Virus record (IMG/VR): IMGVR_UViG_3300020165_001212
Coordinates: 1-22,565 of that record
DNA length: 22,565 nucleotides
Source of the DNA: a virus
Reading direction: 5' to 3' (one strand)
Shown: in pieces, positions 13,863 through 21,144 of the stretch
How the letters are laid out: each line of letters opens with the position of its first letter
Numbering within the stretch: position 1 is the stretch's first letter
Notes under the pieces: generated by a model
What the model was told of the DNA's origin: nothing
Seen by the model: only the letters and a program-made list of their open reading frames with translations
Database searches by the model: none
Position numbers and translations under genes: made by a program

Positions 13863-14221
13863 AAGAACCGCAAGACATTTCGCCTAATTTAAACCACCAG
13901 TTATATATAAGCTCTGCCGACTATATAGAGCAGAATAATACTGCTAGTTTTAATTTTAACAAGTCTGGAAAAAAAACTGATTCACCAAAAGAAAAAGTTT
14001 TCGGAAAAATTGTTGTAAATAACGACAAATCTAACTATTATATAAGAGTCCACCAGAGTGTTCCTTACGACCCACTGGGGACATACGGAAAAAGAGAACA
14101 GTATCTAGAAACAAAAATGGTTAAAACATCTCAAAGCACATTTGATTTTTACATGCTTTATCTACAAACTAAAAATACAATTTACATGTCAAAAGCTAGA
14201 AGGGGACTAACCAATGGTTAA
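13859..14221 (+). CDS. Hypothetical phage protein
   Basis: A 120-aa protein that I do not recognise. Residues 1-45 are polar and probably flexible; about 45-115 alternate beta strands with many Tyr, Lys and Val (KVFGKIVVNN, YYIRVHQSVPYDPLGTYG). There are no cysteines or membrane segments. It starts inside the stop of the zinc-ribbon gene (ATGA) after GGAAGG and overlaps the next gene by eight bases. It is the first of four unknown genes translated in a chain up to the recombinase. Confidence 0.7.
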   Translation: MKEPQDISPNLNHQLYISSADYIEQNNTASFNFNKSGKKTDSPKEKVFGKIVVNNDKSNYYIRVHQSVPYDPLGTYGKREQYLETKMVKTSQSTFDFYMLYLQTKNTIYMSKARRGLTNG

Positions 14222-14528
14222 AAAAGGGCCACTATCAAAAAAAGACAAAGAAATTATTTCGGAATCTGCGTCTTCAAAAACTGTAGAAGAACTAGCAAAA
14301 TCTTTAAACAGAGCAGAGGCAACGGTAAAAAAGTATATTGATAAAATTAAAGAGCAAAAACCAAAAAAAGCGTCTCTGACTCTTGACCAGTTTGCAAGAA
14401 ATGACAGAGGCTCTACTGTTATGACTCAATCTGCTTCAGAAAGGGCAGAGATGGTTAAAAAAACTGGGATGCCGACCAGAACCAGACAGTGCGTCACAAG
14501 CATCAGAGAGGTTCATAATAAACGATGA
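14214..14528 (+). CDS. Small helix-turn-helix protein
   Basis: A 104-aa basic protein. Residues about 7-47 form a helix-turn-helix-like unit (SKKDKEIISESASSKTVEEL, then AKSLNRAEATVKKYI), similar in shape to sigma region 4 and LuxR-type DNA-binding modules. The remainder is flexible with a central LTLDQFARNDRG segment. No dimerisation or ligand domain is visible. It may bind phage or host DNA as a small regulator or assist replication; neither can be decided here. It is translationally coupled to genes on both sides. Confidence 0.7.
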   Translation: MVKKGPLSKKDKEIISESASSKTVEELAKSLNRAEATVKKYIDKIKEQKPKKASLTLDQFARNDRGSTVMTQSASERAEMVKKTGMPTRTRQCVTSIREVHNKR

Positions 14529-14944
14529 CAAATCAAGAATGGATTTCTAAATACCGATCCAATAAAGAAGCTGTGTGGATCAAATGCGAGCTTACAGATG
14601 GCTCCAAGCATTACCATGATCATTTCTCTGGGTGGATAAAAATTAAGGAGCTGTGTAACGAAAATTCATGCTTCATCAAAGATTTAAAACTTTCATACAG
14701 ATCGCACGAAGTCAATATTGACGTAAAGGACGCAGATGCAGTTTACTTAATCAGGTCGTCTATGGGTCAAATGGGGCATAAAACTAAAAACATGTACACA
14801 ACAGGTGTGTTAAAAAAAGATGTTATGTACAAAAAGATGTGGCTCATACCAGAACTTGTTGTTGAAAAAGAACTTGAAGATAAACTTAGCGAATGTTTTG
14901 AACAGGCGATAATTTATAATGAAAAAAAGAAATCGAACAGATAA
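14525..14944 (+). CDS. Hypothetical phage protein
   Basis: A 139-aa protein without a recognisable family. It starts in an ATGA overlap. Aromatic and charged residues alternate in the first half (EWISKYRSNKEAVWIKCELTDG, HYHDHFSGWIKIK), suggesting a small beta-rich domain; the middle has SSMGQMGHKTKNMY, and the C-terminal 30 residues are a charged helix. It overlaps the next gene by 26 bases. It may be a replication accessory because of its place before the recombination genes, which is only context. Confidence 0.68.
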   Translation: MTNQEWISKYRSNKEAVWIKCELTDGSKHYHDHFSGWIKIKELCNENSCFIKDLKLSYRSHEVNIDVKDADAVYLIRSSMGQMGHKTKNMYTTGVLKKDVMYKKMWLIPELVVEKELEDKLSECFEQAIIYNEKKKSNR

Positions 14945-15383
14945 GAGTAAGTACAAGCACGAGTCTACTGGAGATTATTGTACCTGCGCCGCTTATGTAG
15001 CAGAAATAATGTGTAAAAAAAACGCAGAGAAAAAGAACCAAGGATCTCTGCCTTACAAGTTTTGGAGCAAAAAGCCTTGGGACTGGACTTTTAAACGTCA
15101 ACTTTTTGTCGCAAACAAACTGCTTAAAACGTACTCAGAAGAGGCTTTGGTAAAGGCGGTTAACTCAAATGATTTCAAAGGTATATTTTCTTTAAATCAT
15201 CCGAAAGTTGTGAAGGTTATAATCAAATATGAAAAACTAATTAAAAGCCAAAAATCTCAGCCAAGACAAGAAATTGAGGTTAAAGAAAACCCAACTACTA
15301 GGAACAAGGGTTACGGCAATAAAAATAACTTACTTAACAAATTGAGAAGGATTGAAAATGGCAAAGAGAAAAAAGAAGATTGA
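14919..15383 (+). CDS. Hypothetical phage protein, possibly conserved
   Basis: A 154-aa strongly basic protein. Residues about 18-60 contain CTCAAYVAEIMCKKNAEKK and a KFWSKKPW segment, followed by helices (FKRQLFVANKLLKTYSEEALVKAV) and a Lys-rich tail that runs into the recombinase gene. I recall similar unnamed proteins in aquatic phages with the pattern of a cysteine-containing helix, KFW and a KLLK helix, but cannot confirm it. It overlaps both neighbours by 26 bases, so its 3' end serves as the recombinase leader. The role is unknown. Confidence 0.7.
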   Translation: MKKRNRTDKSKYKHESTGDYCTCAAYVAEIMCKKNAEKKNQGSLPYKFWSKKPWDWTFKRQLFVANKLLKTYSEEALVKAVNSNDFKGIFSLNHPKVVKVIIKYEKLIKSQKSQPRQEIEVKENPTTRNKGYGNKNNLLNKLRRIENGKEKKED

Positions 15384-16467
15384 GTATGATGATCCGACAA
15401 TAGCGACTTTGTGTGCGAAATATGGGAATGTTATTGAGTCTGGCACAAAGGTGTTAGAGTCTCTGGAAACGTATGATACCATTAGTGTTAGTCCAGCATT
15501 GGACATGGCACTCGGTGGTGGACTTCGTGAGGGTCAGGTTGTTGTAATGACTGGCGACCCAAAGACTGGAAAGACAACGACCGCCCTGTATGCTGCTGCC
15601 AAGGCACAAGCCAAAGGTAAAAAAGTATACTATCTAAATACCGAAGGTCGTCTGACCAAGCAAAACTTTCGTGGCATCAAAGGTTTAGATATTGATGCTA
15701 TTCAAGTTGTGCAAGCTACAGACGACACCCCTATCGTATCTGCTGAGACATATCTTAATATCATGGAGCGACTTCTTAAAGAAGAAGAGAACTTGTTCTT
15801 GATCTGTGACTCTACATCTAATATGGTTCCACAGGACGAGATTGATGGAGAGATCCGCACAGGTGTCCGTAACGCTCTGCCACGCTTGTTGTCTATGTTC
15901 TTCAAGCGTATCAGCGGTGACGTATCACGTATGAAAGCTATCGCCGTGTTCATTACTCACAACATCGCCAATACTGGTGGATCACGCTTTGCACCCAGCA
16001 AGATGGCAGACTGTGGCAACATGCTACAGTTCCAAGCTGGAACCAACATGGTTATCACACACAGTGGCAAGTGGGAAGTACCCAAAGAGTCAGGCAATCA
16101 CGTTGGTCAAGTTGCTAACTGGGTAATCAAAACCTCTGCTGCTGGAGGGATACCGAACACCAAAGCTGCAAGCTGGATTAAGTATGGCGTAGGAATCGAC
16201 GAGGCTCAAGAGCTTGCACAGATAGCTACAGATTTTGCTCTCATTCAAGCAAAGGGTGCATGGTACACAATATCTTGCTTAGTCGATAACCGAACGAACC
16301 CAATCGTTGCTGCATATTTATCAGATAAAGATGTAAAGGCAGAGGACGAAGAAGCTGTAAGTAAAGCGTTTAAGTTTCAGGGAATGGAAAAGCTGGTAAA
16401 CTTCCTAAATGACAATCCTACCTTGTTAGACTTTATATATGATGAAGTTAAGGATTTGCTCTCATGA
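15358..16467 (+). CDS. RecA/UvsX-like recombinase
   Basis: A 369-aa strand-exchange ATPase. Walker A is GDPKTGKT at 66-73, the catalytic-type Glu is E96 in YLNTEGRL, and Walker B is LFLICDS ending at D151-S152. The segment THNIANTGGSRFAPSKMADC (about 200-219) occupies the place of the DNA-binding loop 2 region of RecA. It lacks the long C-terminal domain pattern of bacterial RecA and is closer in layout to phage UvsX-type proteins. ATG 15358 lies seven bases after AGAAGG (15345-15350); an in-frame TTG at 15352 is inferior. The nuclease and mediator candidate genes downstream overlap one another and suggest a recombination module. Confidence 0.92.
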   Translation: MAKRKKKIEYDDPTIATLCAKYGNVIESGTKVLESLETYDTISVSPALDMALGGGLREGQVVVMTGDPKTGKTTTALYAAAKAQAKGKKVYYLNTEGRLTKQNFRGIKGLDIDAIQVVQATDDTPIVSAETYLNIMERLLKEEENLFLICDSTSNMVPQDEIDGEIRTGVRNALPRLLSMFFKRISGDVSRMKAIAVFITHNIANTGGSRFAPSKMADCGNMLQFQAGTNMVITHSGKWEVPKESGNHVGQVANWVIKTSAAGGIPNTKAASWIKYGVGIDEAQELAQIATDFALIQAKGAWYTISCLVDNRTNPIVAAYLSDKDVKAEDEEAVSKAFKFQGMEKLVNFLNDNPTLLDFIYDEVKDLLS

Positions 16468-16883
16468 AAGTTGTTGGGCTAAATGGTAGAGAGTATAATC
16501 TCGACACCAAGAAATACCTCATAAGCACTCGGATTAGGCGTAGCTTCTATCATTTACAAGCTAGGGAACTTATAGTGGAGCTATTTCATCCCTATCAGGT
16601 GCTTGAAGAAGTTACGCTTCCGGGTTCTTCTATGAAAAGATCCAAATTAGCCCTTGACTTTTTGATTCCATCGTGTACAATAGGTATTGAGGTTCATGGC
16701 GAACAACATTTTAAATACACCCCGTTTTTCCACAAGTCTAAGGCAGGGTTTGCACAAGCAAAAAAACGAGACTTAGACAAAAAAGAGTGGTGCAGAATTA
16801 ATGATATTAAATTAATAGAGCTACGCTGGGACGAGTCCGTAGAATATTGGAGAGAAAAAATTGAACACCAAAGAGCGACTTGA
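16464..16883 (+). CDS. Vsr/PD-(D/E)XK-like endonuclease
   Basis: A 139-aa probable nuclease. The core reads D65 in KLALDFLI, then E76 in IGIEVHGEQHF (75-83), then a basic helix with R102, D103 and K106-K107, and a terminal IKLIEL strand. This order matches small PD-(D/E)XK and Vsr-like nucleases (DUF559 type, and the EDxHD homing enzymes such as I-Bth0305I). There is no added DNA-recognition domain. It starts in an ATGA overlap with the recombinase. It may resolve recombination intermediates or nick DNA. A free-standing homing enzyme is the alternative, but the tight coupling argues for a resident function. Confidence 0.8.
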   Translation: MKVVGLNGREYNLDTKKYLISTRIRRSFYHLQARELIVELFHPYQVLEEVTLPGSSMKRSKLALDFLIPSCTIGIEVHGEQHFKYTPFFHKSKAGFAQAKKRDLDKKEWCRINDIKLIELRWDESVEYWREKIEHQRAT

Positions 16884-17325
16884 GCATTTTCTTAAAGGAA
16901 TCGACGGTTATGTGTTAGGGCAGTATATAACTTCCCCTAAGATAAATCCAGAGTGTATGATTCCAGAGACTATGAATCAAAATGAATTAGATAAATTAAC
17001 GCAGCAAGAATGTTTCGACAAAGCCTTTATGCTGATGCAATACGCAGACCATATTGGAACAGAACGGGCTAAAACCCAAAATGTAATCCGCTGGTGTGAA
17101 GATTCACTGCAAAAAATCATTGGTCAAGAGATCGAGGATGGAGAATGGGGCAAGTACGAAAAGCACGAAGTAAAGGTCGGGCAAATAATTAGAAACAACC
17201 ATATTGCTTACAAGGTCAACGAGTGGAAAATGACCGCAGAAGGTCGTCTTGAACACCTACAACAAAGAGACTATAATGTTCGCCGCAAGGCAGATATTTT
17301 AATGGAAAAAGGAAAAAGAAAATGA
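16861..17325 (+). CDS. Possible UvsY-like recombination mediator
   Basis: A 154-aa helical protein. Segments about 66-95 (GTERAKTQNVIRWCEDSLQ), 96-110 (WGKYEKHEVKV) and 115-150 (helices with RDYNVRRKADILMEKG) follow the layout of T4 UvsY as I recall it: a central helix, then YEK with flanking charges, then two helices with a terminal arginine-rich FxI/D...G motif. UvsY loads UvsX on SSB-covered DNA. The start is TTG 16861, eight bases after GGAG (16849-16852); the next in-frame ATG is 32 codons later and would remove the N-terminal region. It overlaps the nuclease gene by 23 bases and sits one gene from the recombinase, which supports the role. The similarity is partial, so confidence is moderate. 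Confidence 0.55.
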   Translation: MNTKERLEHFLKGIDGYVLGQYITSPKINPECMIPETMNQNELDKLTQQECFDKAFMLMQYADHIGTERAKTQNVIRWCEDSLQKIIGQEIEDGEWGKYEKHEVKVGQIIRNNHIAYKVNEWKMTAEGRLEHLQQRDYNVRRKADILMEKGKRK

Positions 17326-17771
17326 TTAATTTTGATGATTTTGTAAATTCGCTGTCTGACGAACAGAAACAGAAACTTATGCAAGGTCTTATGGAAGCGT
17401 CTGAAAGACCACCAGTAAAAATTAAAGCTCGTGACTTACCATCGAGAAAGTCAAAAGATCAAGAACAGGAGGAAACGGTTTCCTCAAAACCTAAGTCGAA
17501 TGTAACAGAAGATTTTAAAATGGTTAGAGAAAAAAACACTTTAGAAAAAAGGAAGATTCCGGTGAGAGCCAAGCAAAATAAGTTTTCAGATGAAGGGTTT
17601 GAAAGAGATCCAGATTTTGACCCAAGTAAATATGAAAACAAAACCCCAAGAAGAAGGAAGCCAACTTCTAAGAAAAATGTTGAGTGTCATGTTTGTGGAA
17701 AATCGTTTTCTATGAATTCAAGTTTAGTTTGCGGTGAGTTTATTAGGTGTAATCGTTGTACAGGTAGATAA
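17322..17771 (+). CDS. Basic protein with C-terminal zinc-finger-like motif
   Basis: A 149-aa protein. Residues 1-28 form an acidic helix; about 30-118 are low in order, very rich in Lys, Arg, Glu and Pro; and the C-terminus carries CHVCGKSF (122-129), C137 and CNRC (143-146), consistent with one zinc site. The layout suggests an adaptor that uses the N-terminal helix to bind a partner and the zinc end to contact nucleic acid. It lies between the mediator candidate and the helicase and may be a loader or accessory factor, which is inference. ATGA-type overlap upstream and a good purine-rich ribosome site support the start. Confidence 0.7.
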   Translation: MINFDDFVNSLSDEQKQKLMQGLMEASERPPVKIKARDLPSRKSKDQEQEETVSSKPKSNVTEDFKMVREKNTLEKRKIPVRAKQNKFSDEGFERDPDFDPSKYENKTPRRRKPTSKKNVECHVCGKSFSMNSSLVCGEFIRCNRCTGR

Positions 17772-17773
17772 AA

Positions 17774-19219
17774 ATGAATCTAGAGTTATCAGATATTGGA
17801 GCAGAACGAGCTGTGTTAGCAGGTTTGTTCGCTTATGGTTTTGAGTCTTATGTTGAAATAAATGACTTTATTCAGCCCGAGAGCTTTGCTCACGGTCACA
17901 ATCAAGTTATATACAAATGTGTTGAAAAGGTTTTGGAGTCCAATGCTTCTATTGATATTCCTGCTTTGCTTTCTGCGGCAGAGCAATTAAAATTATCTGA
18001 ATCTATTCAAACTTCTAGCCAACTGGAGTATATTACAAACTTAATGGACTATCCTGTTAACAAGGATAACGTCCCGTTTTTTGCTTCACAAATCGCCAAG
18101 TTTGAATTCGCTCGCAACGCCAAGAAGATAGCGAAAAAGATAGACCTTGACATATCTAAAATAAATGGCGACGAAACGGTTGATGAAATCATCTCTATGG
18201 TAGAAATGCCGCTGATGGACTTCTTGCGAGAGGATGAGCAGGGAACCAAAACCGAGATGCTTGGTGACAATCTTGATGAATACATCAACTTCCTCATCGA
18301 AAACAAATGCGACCAAATAGGATTGTCCAGCGGGTTTGCAAACTATGACGCTATTATTGGCGGTGGCTTACGCCGTAAGTGTATTGATCTTATCGCCGCC
18401 CGACCGGGAGTGGGTAAGTCTGTTTTCGGAGATAACGTAGCTTTGCATAATGCCCGTCGAGGTATTCCTACGATAATGCTAGACACTGAGATGAGTAAAG
18501 AGGATCACCTCAATAGAATCCTAGCCCACATCAGTGGCGTTCCCATTAATGAAATTGCTACAGGTCAATTCGCGAACGATGAAGAAAAGACAATCGCCGT
18601 CAAAAGGGCGGCAGAAGAAATCAGAAACATTCCTTATACTTATGTGAGTGTTGCTGGTCAACCCTTTGAGACTATTCTAAATATTATCAAGCGTTGGATT
18701 CTTCGCGATGTAGGCCAAGACGAAAACGGTAGAACCAATGACTGCTTGGTTGTTTACGACTACCTAAAACTGATGAATTCTGCTGGAATCTCCAAGGGTC
18801 ACATCCAAGAATATCAAGCTCTTGGGTTTCAGATTACAGAACTACACAATCTATCTGTTAAATATGATTTTGCTTGCCTATCATTTGTTCAGCTTAACCG
18901 TGACGGTATCACAAGAGAAGATACTGGCTCTGTTAGCGGCTCTGACAGGATTGTTTGGTTGTGTACCTCACTATCCTACTTTAAAGAAAAGTCGGCAGAG
19001 GAAATCGCAGAGGATGGGCCACAAAACGGCTCTCACAAAGTAGTAAACAATAAAGCTAGGCATGGAGTAGGATTATCCGATGGAAACTACATAAACTTTC
19101 AAATGTCAGGTCAACACGCAAAACTTACAGAACTTAGAACTAGGGATCAAGTGCTTGCATGTCCCGATGGTGACGTAATTCCGGGCGCAGAAATTCCGTT
19201 CGATATAGATGAGGATTAA
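17774..19219 (+). CDS. DnaB-type replicative DNA helicase
   Basis: A 481-aa hexameric helicase. The N-terminal DnaB-type all-helical domain spans about 5-120 (ERAVLAGLF, DFIQPESFAHGHNQVIY), with a linker near 130-180. The RecA-fold motor from about 185 has Walker A ARPGVGKS (209-216), the Glu of DTEM (239), Walker B LVVYDY (D329) and the QLNR segment (373-376). It would unwind DNA at the fork with the primase encoded two genes downstream. The length is that of DnaB (about 470), longer than T4 gp41. AGGT precedes the ATG closely. Confidence 0.93.
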   Translation: MNLELSDIGAERAVLAGLFAYGFESYVEINDFIQPESFAHGHNQVIYKCVEKVLESNASIDIPALLSAAEQLKLSESIQTSSQLEYITNLMDYPVNKDNVPFFASQIAKFEFARNAKKIAKKIDLDISKINGDETVDEIISMVEMPLMDFLREDEQGTKTEMLGDNLDEYINFLIENKCDQIGLSSGFANYDAIIGGGLRRKCIDLIAARPGVGKSVFGDNVALHNARRGIPTIMLDTEMSKEDHLNRILAHISGVPINEIATGQFANDEEKTIAVKRAAEEIRNIPYTYVSVAGQPFETILNIIKRWILRDVGQDENGRTNDCLVVYDYLKLMNSAGISKGHIQEYQALGFQITELHNLSVKYDFACLSFVQLNRDGITREDTGSVSGSDRIVWLCTSLSYFKEKSAEEIAEDGPQNGSHKVVNNKARHGVGLSDGNYINFQMSGQHAKLTELRTRDQVLACPDGDVIPGAEIPFDIDED

Positions 19220-19220
19220 G

Positions 19221-19373
19221 ATGTTAGAGAGTTATCCATGCGTCGAGTTTAAGAAAGAGGAAAAAGAAAATGGTGTGAAAGTTTTAATGTATAGAGTATT
19301 AACAGTACAACGTGTAGATTCGGATATACGCTTTGCGTACTCTGAATGGATGAAGTTTCCCTCTGAGATTTAA
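19221..19373 (+). CDS. Small 50-aa protein between helicase and primase
   Basis: A short open frame of 50 codons plus stop, ATG 19221 to TAA 19371-19373. It is preceded by GAGGA (19211-19215) inside the end of the helicase gene and fills the gap to the primase almost exactly. The product is mixed charged with a central KVLMYRVLTVQRVDSDIRF strand-like stretch and a C-terminal YSEWMKFPSE. There is no known motif. Position and a clean ribosome site support a real gene, possibly a small helicase-primase accessory. Confidence 0.6.
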   Translation: MLESYPCVEFKKEEKENGVKVLMYRVLTVQRVDSDIRFAYSEWMKFPSEI

Positions 19374-19376
19374 GCT

Positions 19377-20411
19377 ATGCAAAAGACTTTAGATTTAAAC
19401 AAAGTAAAAGAAATTATTTTTGAAGATATTGAAAAACTTCTGGATAGTTTTGACTTGGAATATGAGCAAGTTGCAGATAATATATTTATGAAGTGTCCTA
19501 TTCACGAAGGAAGTGACAATCCACAAGGTCTATCTATTTCTCTAACTAAAAAGGCTTGGAGATGCTGGACTCGTGGATGTCACGAACACTATAATACAGA
19601 TATATTTGGGTTTGTAAAGGGTTTGCTCCAAACAGACTCTTTTTCAAAAGCTTTAAAATACGTTTGTTCTTTATACAATGTGAATGGGGCTAAGGCTGAT
19701 TTTAAACAAAGCACCAAACGAGAAGAAGATCCGTTTTCGAGTCTGGTAAAAGCATTAAAAAAGAAACCAGTTGAAACAGGACTTCAGCCCAATATTTCTC
19801 CAGTAAAAACTTTAGGCAAGTCTCCGTACTTTGAAAGCAGAGGGTTCGCCCCGCGAACCTTACTTCATTTTGGCGTGGAAGATTGTGCTGATAAAAAATC
19901 TGCAATGAGATATAGGGCAATTATACCTATACGATTTGGCGGTTTGGAAATAGGATATATAGCTAGATCAACAAAAGTCTGGCTAGAACCGAAATACTTA
20001 TTCTCAAGCGGCATAAGGAAAACGGACTATCTATACAATTACGATGAGGCTACCAAATCGACTTTATCAAACCAGTGCCTATTTCTAGTCGAAGGACAGG
20101 GTGACGTTTGGAAACTATGGGAGTGTGGTGTAAAAAATGCGGTTGGATTATTTGGTAAGGATATATCTGAAAGACAAAAAACCTTATTGCTAAAAAGCGG
20201 GGTAACAACATTAATAATACTTACAGACAATGATCAAGTCGGTAGAGAGTCAAAGATAAAAATAAAAAGGTCTTTAGGAAAACTTTTTAAATTAGTTTTT
20301 CCACGTATGGAATCTAAGGATTTAGGAAGTATGTCTAAAGAAAAAATGCAAACATATTTAAAAAACAATCTAAAAGGATATTATTATGATAGTGGGAATT
20401 TCGGGTCGTAA
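19377..20411 (+). CDS. DnaG-type DNA primase
   Basis: A 344-aa primase-like protein that would make RNA primers at the fork. The N-terminal zinc-binding motif is C40, H43, C63 and C68 (KCPIH then RCWTRGC), a CHC2-like arrangement. The TOPRIM domain follows with E239 in FLVEGQGD and the DxD of TDNDQ (D284, D286), both needed for metal binding. Between them lies a RNA-polymerase-like region around 145-235. It is shorter than bacterial DnaG (about 580 aa) and lacks a C-terminal helicase-binding domain, similar in scale to phage primases such as T4 gp61. The start follows the 50-aa gene by three bases, with only a weak ribosome site. Confidence 0.9.
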   Translation: MQKTLDLNKVKEIIFEDIEKLLDSFDLEYEQVADNIFMKCPIHEGSDNPQGLSISLTKKAWRCWTRGCHEHYNTDIFGFVKGLLQTDSFSKALKYVCSLYNVNGAKADFKQSTKREEDPFSSLVKALKKKPVETGLQPNISPVKTLGKSPYFESRGFAPRTLLHFGVEDCADKKSAMRYRAIIPIRFGGLEIGYIARSTKVWLEPKYLFSSGIRKTDYLYNYDEATKSTLSNQCLFLVEGQGDVWKLWECGVKNAVGLFGKDISERQKTLLLKSGVTTLIILTDNDQVGRESKIKIKRSLGKLFKLVFPRMESKDLGSMSKEKMQTYLKNNLKGYYYDSGNFGS

Positions 20412-21144
20412 GCAAACTGGCAAAAGCACAATAGCAAATATTATTCATGGATTAAGCATAAGAGAAAGAGGATTGGTCAAAGACTGGAATATTGGGGCTA
20501 ATGGAGAGCTAATGATCCTCACAGAAAACTCTAACGGAGAAGAAGGATGGGGCGAGTTTGATATAAGTAGGTGTGATGATCAGTTTTCTGAATACGCAGA
20601 ACTAAACATGTGGCCGTATGTTAAATTGTATAGTTTCGCAGATCATCTTAAATGGATTTGCGTAAATTTGTTTGATATTCCATTTGAGTGTTGTTTTGGA
20701 ACAGACGAACAGAAGAATCAAATTCAAGAGCATTTACTGTGGGAAAACTTGCCTCCGCAGCAGTTCCCAACGCAGGGATACAAGTTAGGCCCAATGACTG
20801 CTCGCGAATTTATGCAGTTCTTTGGCACAGACGTTATGCGTAAAATGTACGAACCAATCTGGGTCAAATCTTGCATCAAGAAAATACAACAAGAACAATC
20901 AGAACTGGCAATCATTGCAGACGTTCGCTTCCCTAACGAGGCGAAGGTTATAGAAGAAGCTGGCGGGACTGTTTTGAGGATCAAAAGAAATACAAAAAAA
21001 GATGATCACATTAGCGAAAGCTCTTTAGATAATTACACCTTTACTAATTATATTGAAAATAACTCTAGCATTGAATCTTTGATAGTAAAGGTAAAAGAAT
21101 TTTACCATAAAATAAAGGAAAAAAATGCTAGTAACATATGTTAG
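20386..21144 (+). CDS. Deoxynucleoside monophosphate kinase
   Basis: A 252-aa P-loop kinase resembling T4 gene 1 product, which phosphorylates dNMPs (including modified ones) to dNDPs. The Walker A motif is GRKQTGKST (7-15). A lid-region-like segment REFMQFFGTDVMRKMYEP lies near 139-156, and IIADVRFPNEAKVIEEAGG lies near 176-194. It extends the nucleotide pathway that starts with the RNR. It overlaps the primase by 26 bases; AAAGGA is seven bases before ATG. Confidence 0.88.
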   Translation: MIVGISGRKQTGKSTIANIIHGLSIRERGLVKDWNIGANGELMILTENSNGEEGWGEFDISRCDDQFSEYAELNMWPYVKLYSFADHLKWICVNLFDIPFECCFGTDEQKNQIQEHLLWENLPPQQFPTQGYKLGPMTAREFMQFFGTDVMRKMYEPIWVKSCIKKIQQEQSELAIIADVRFPNEAKVIEEAGGTVLRIKRNTKKDDHISESSLDNYTFTNYIENNSSIESLIVKVKEFYHKIKEKNASNIC

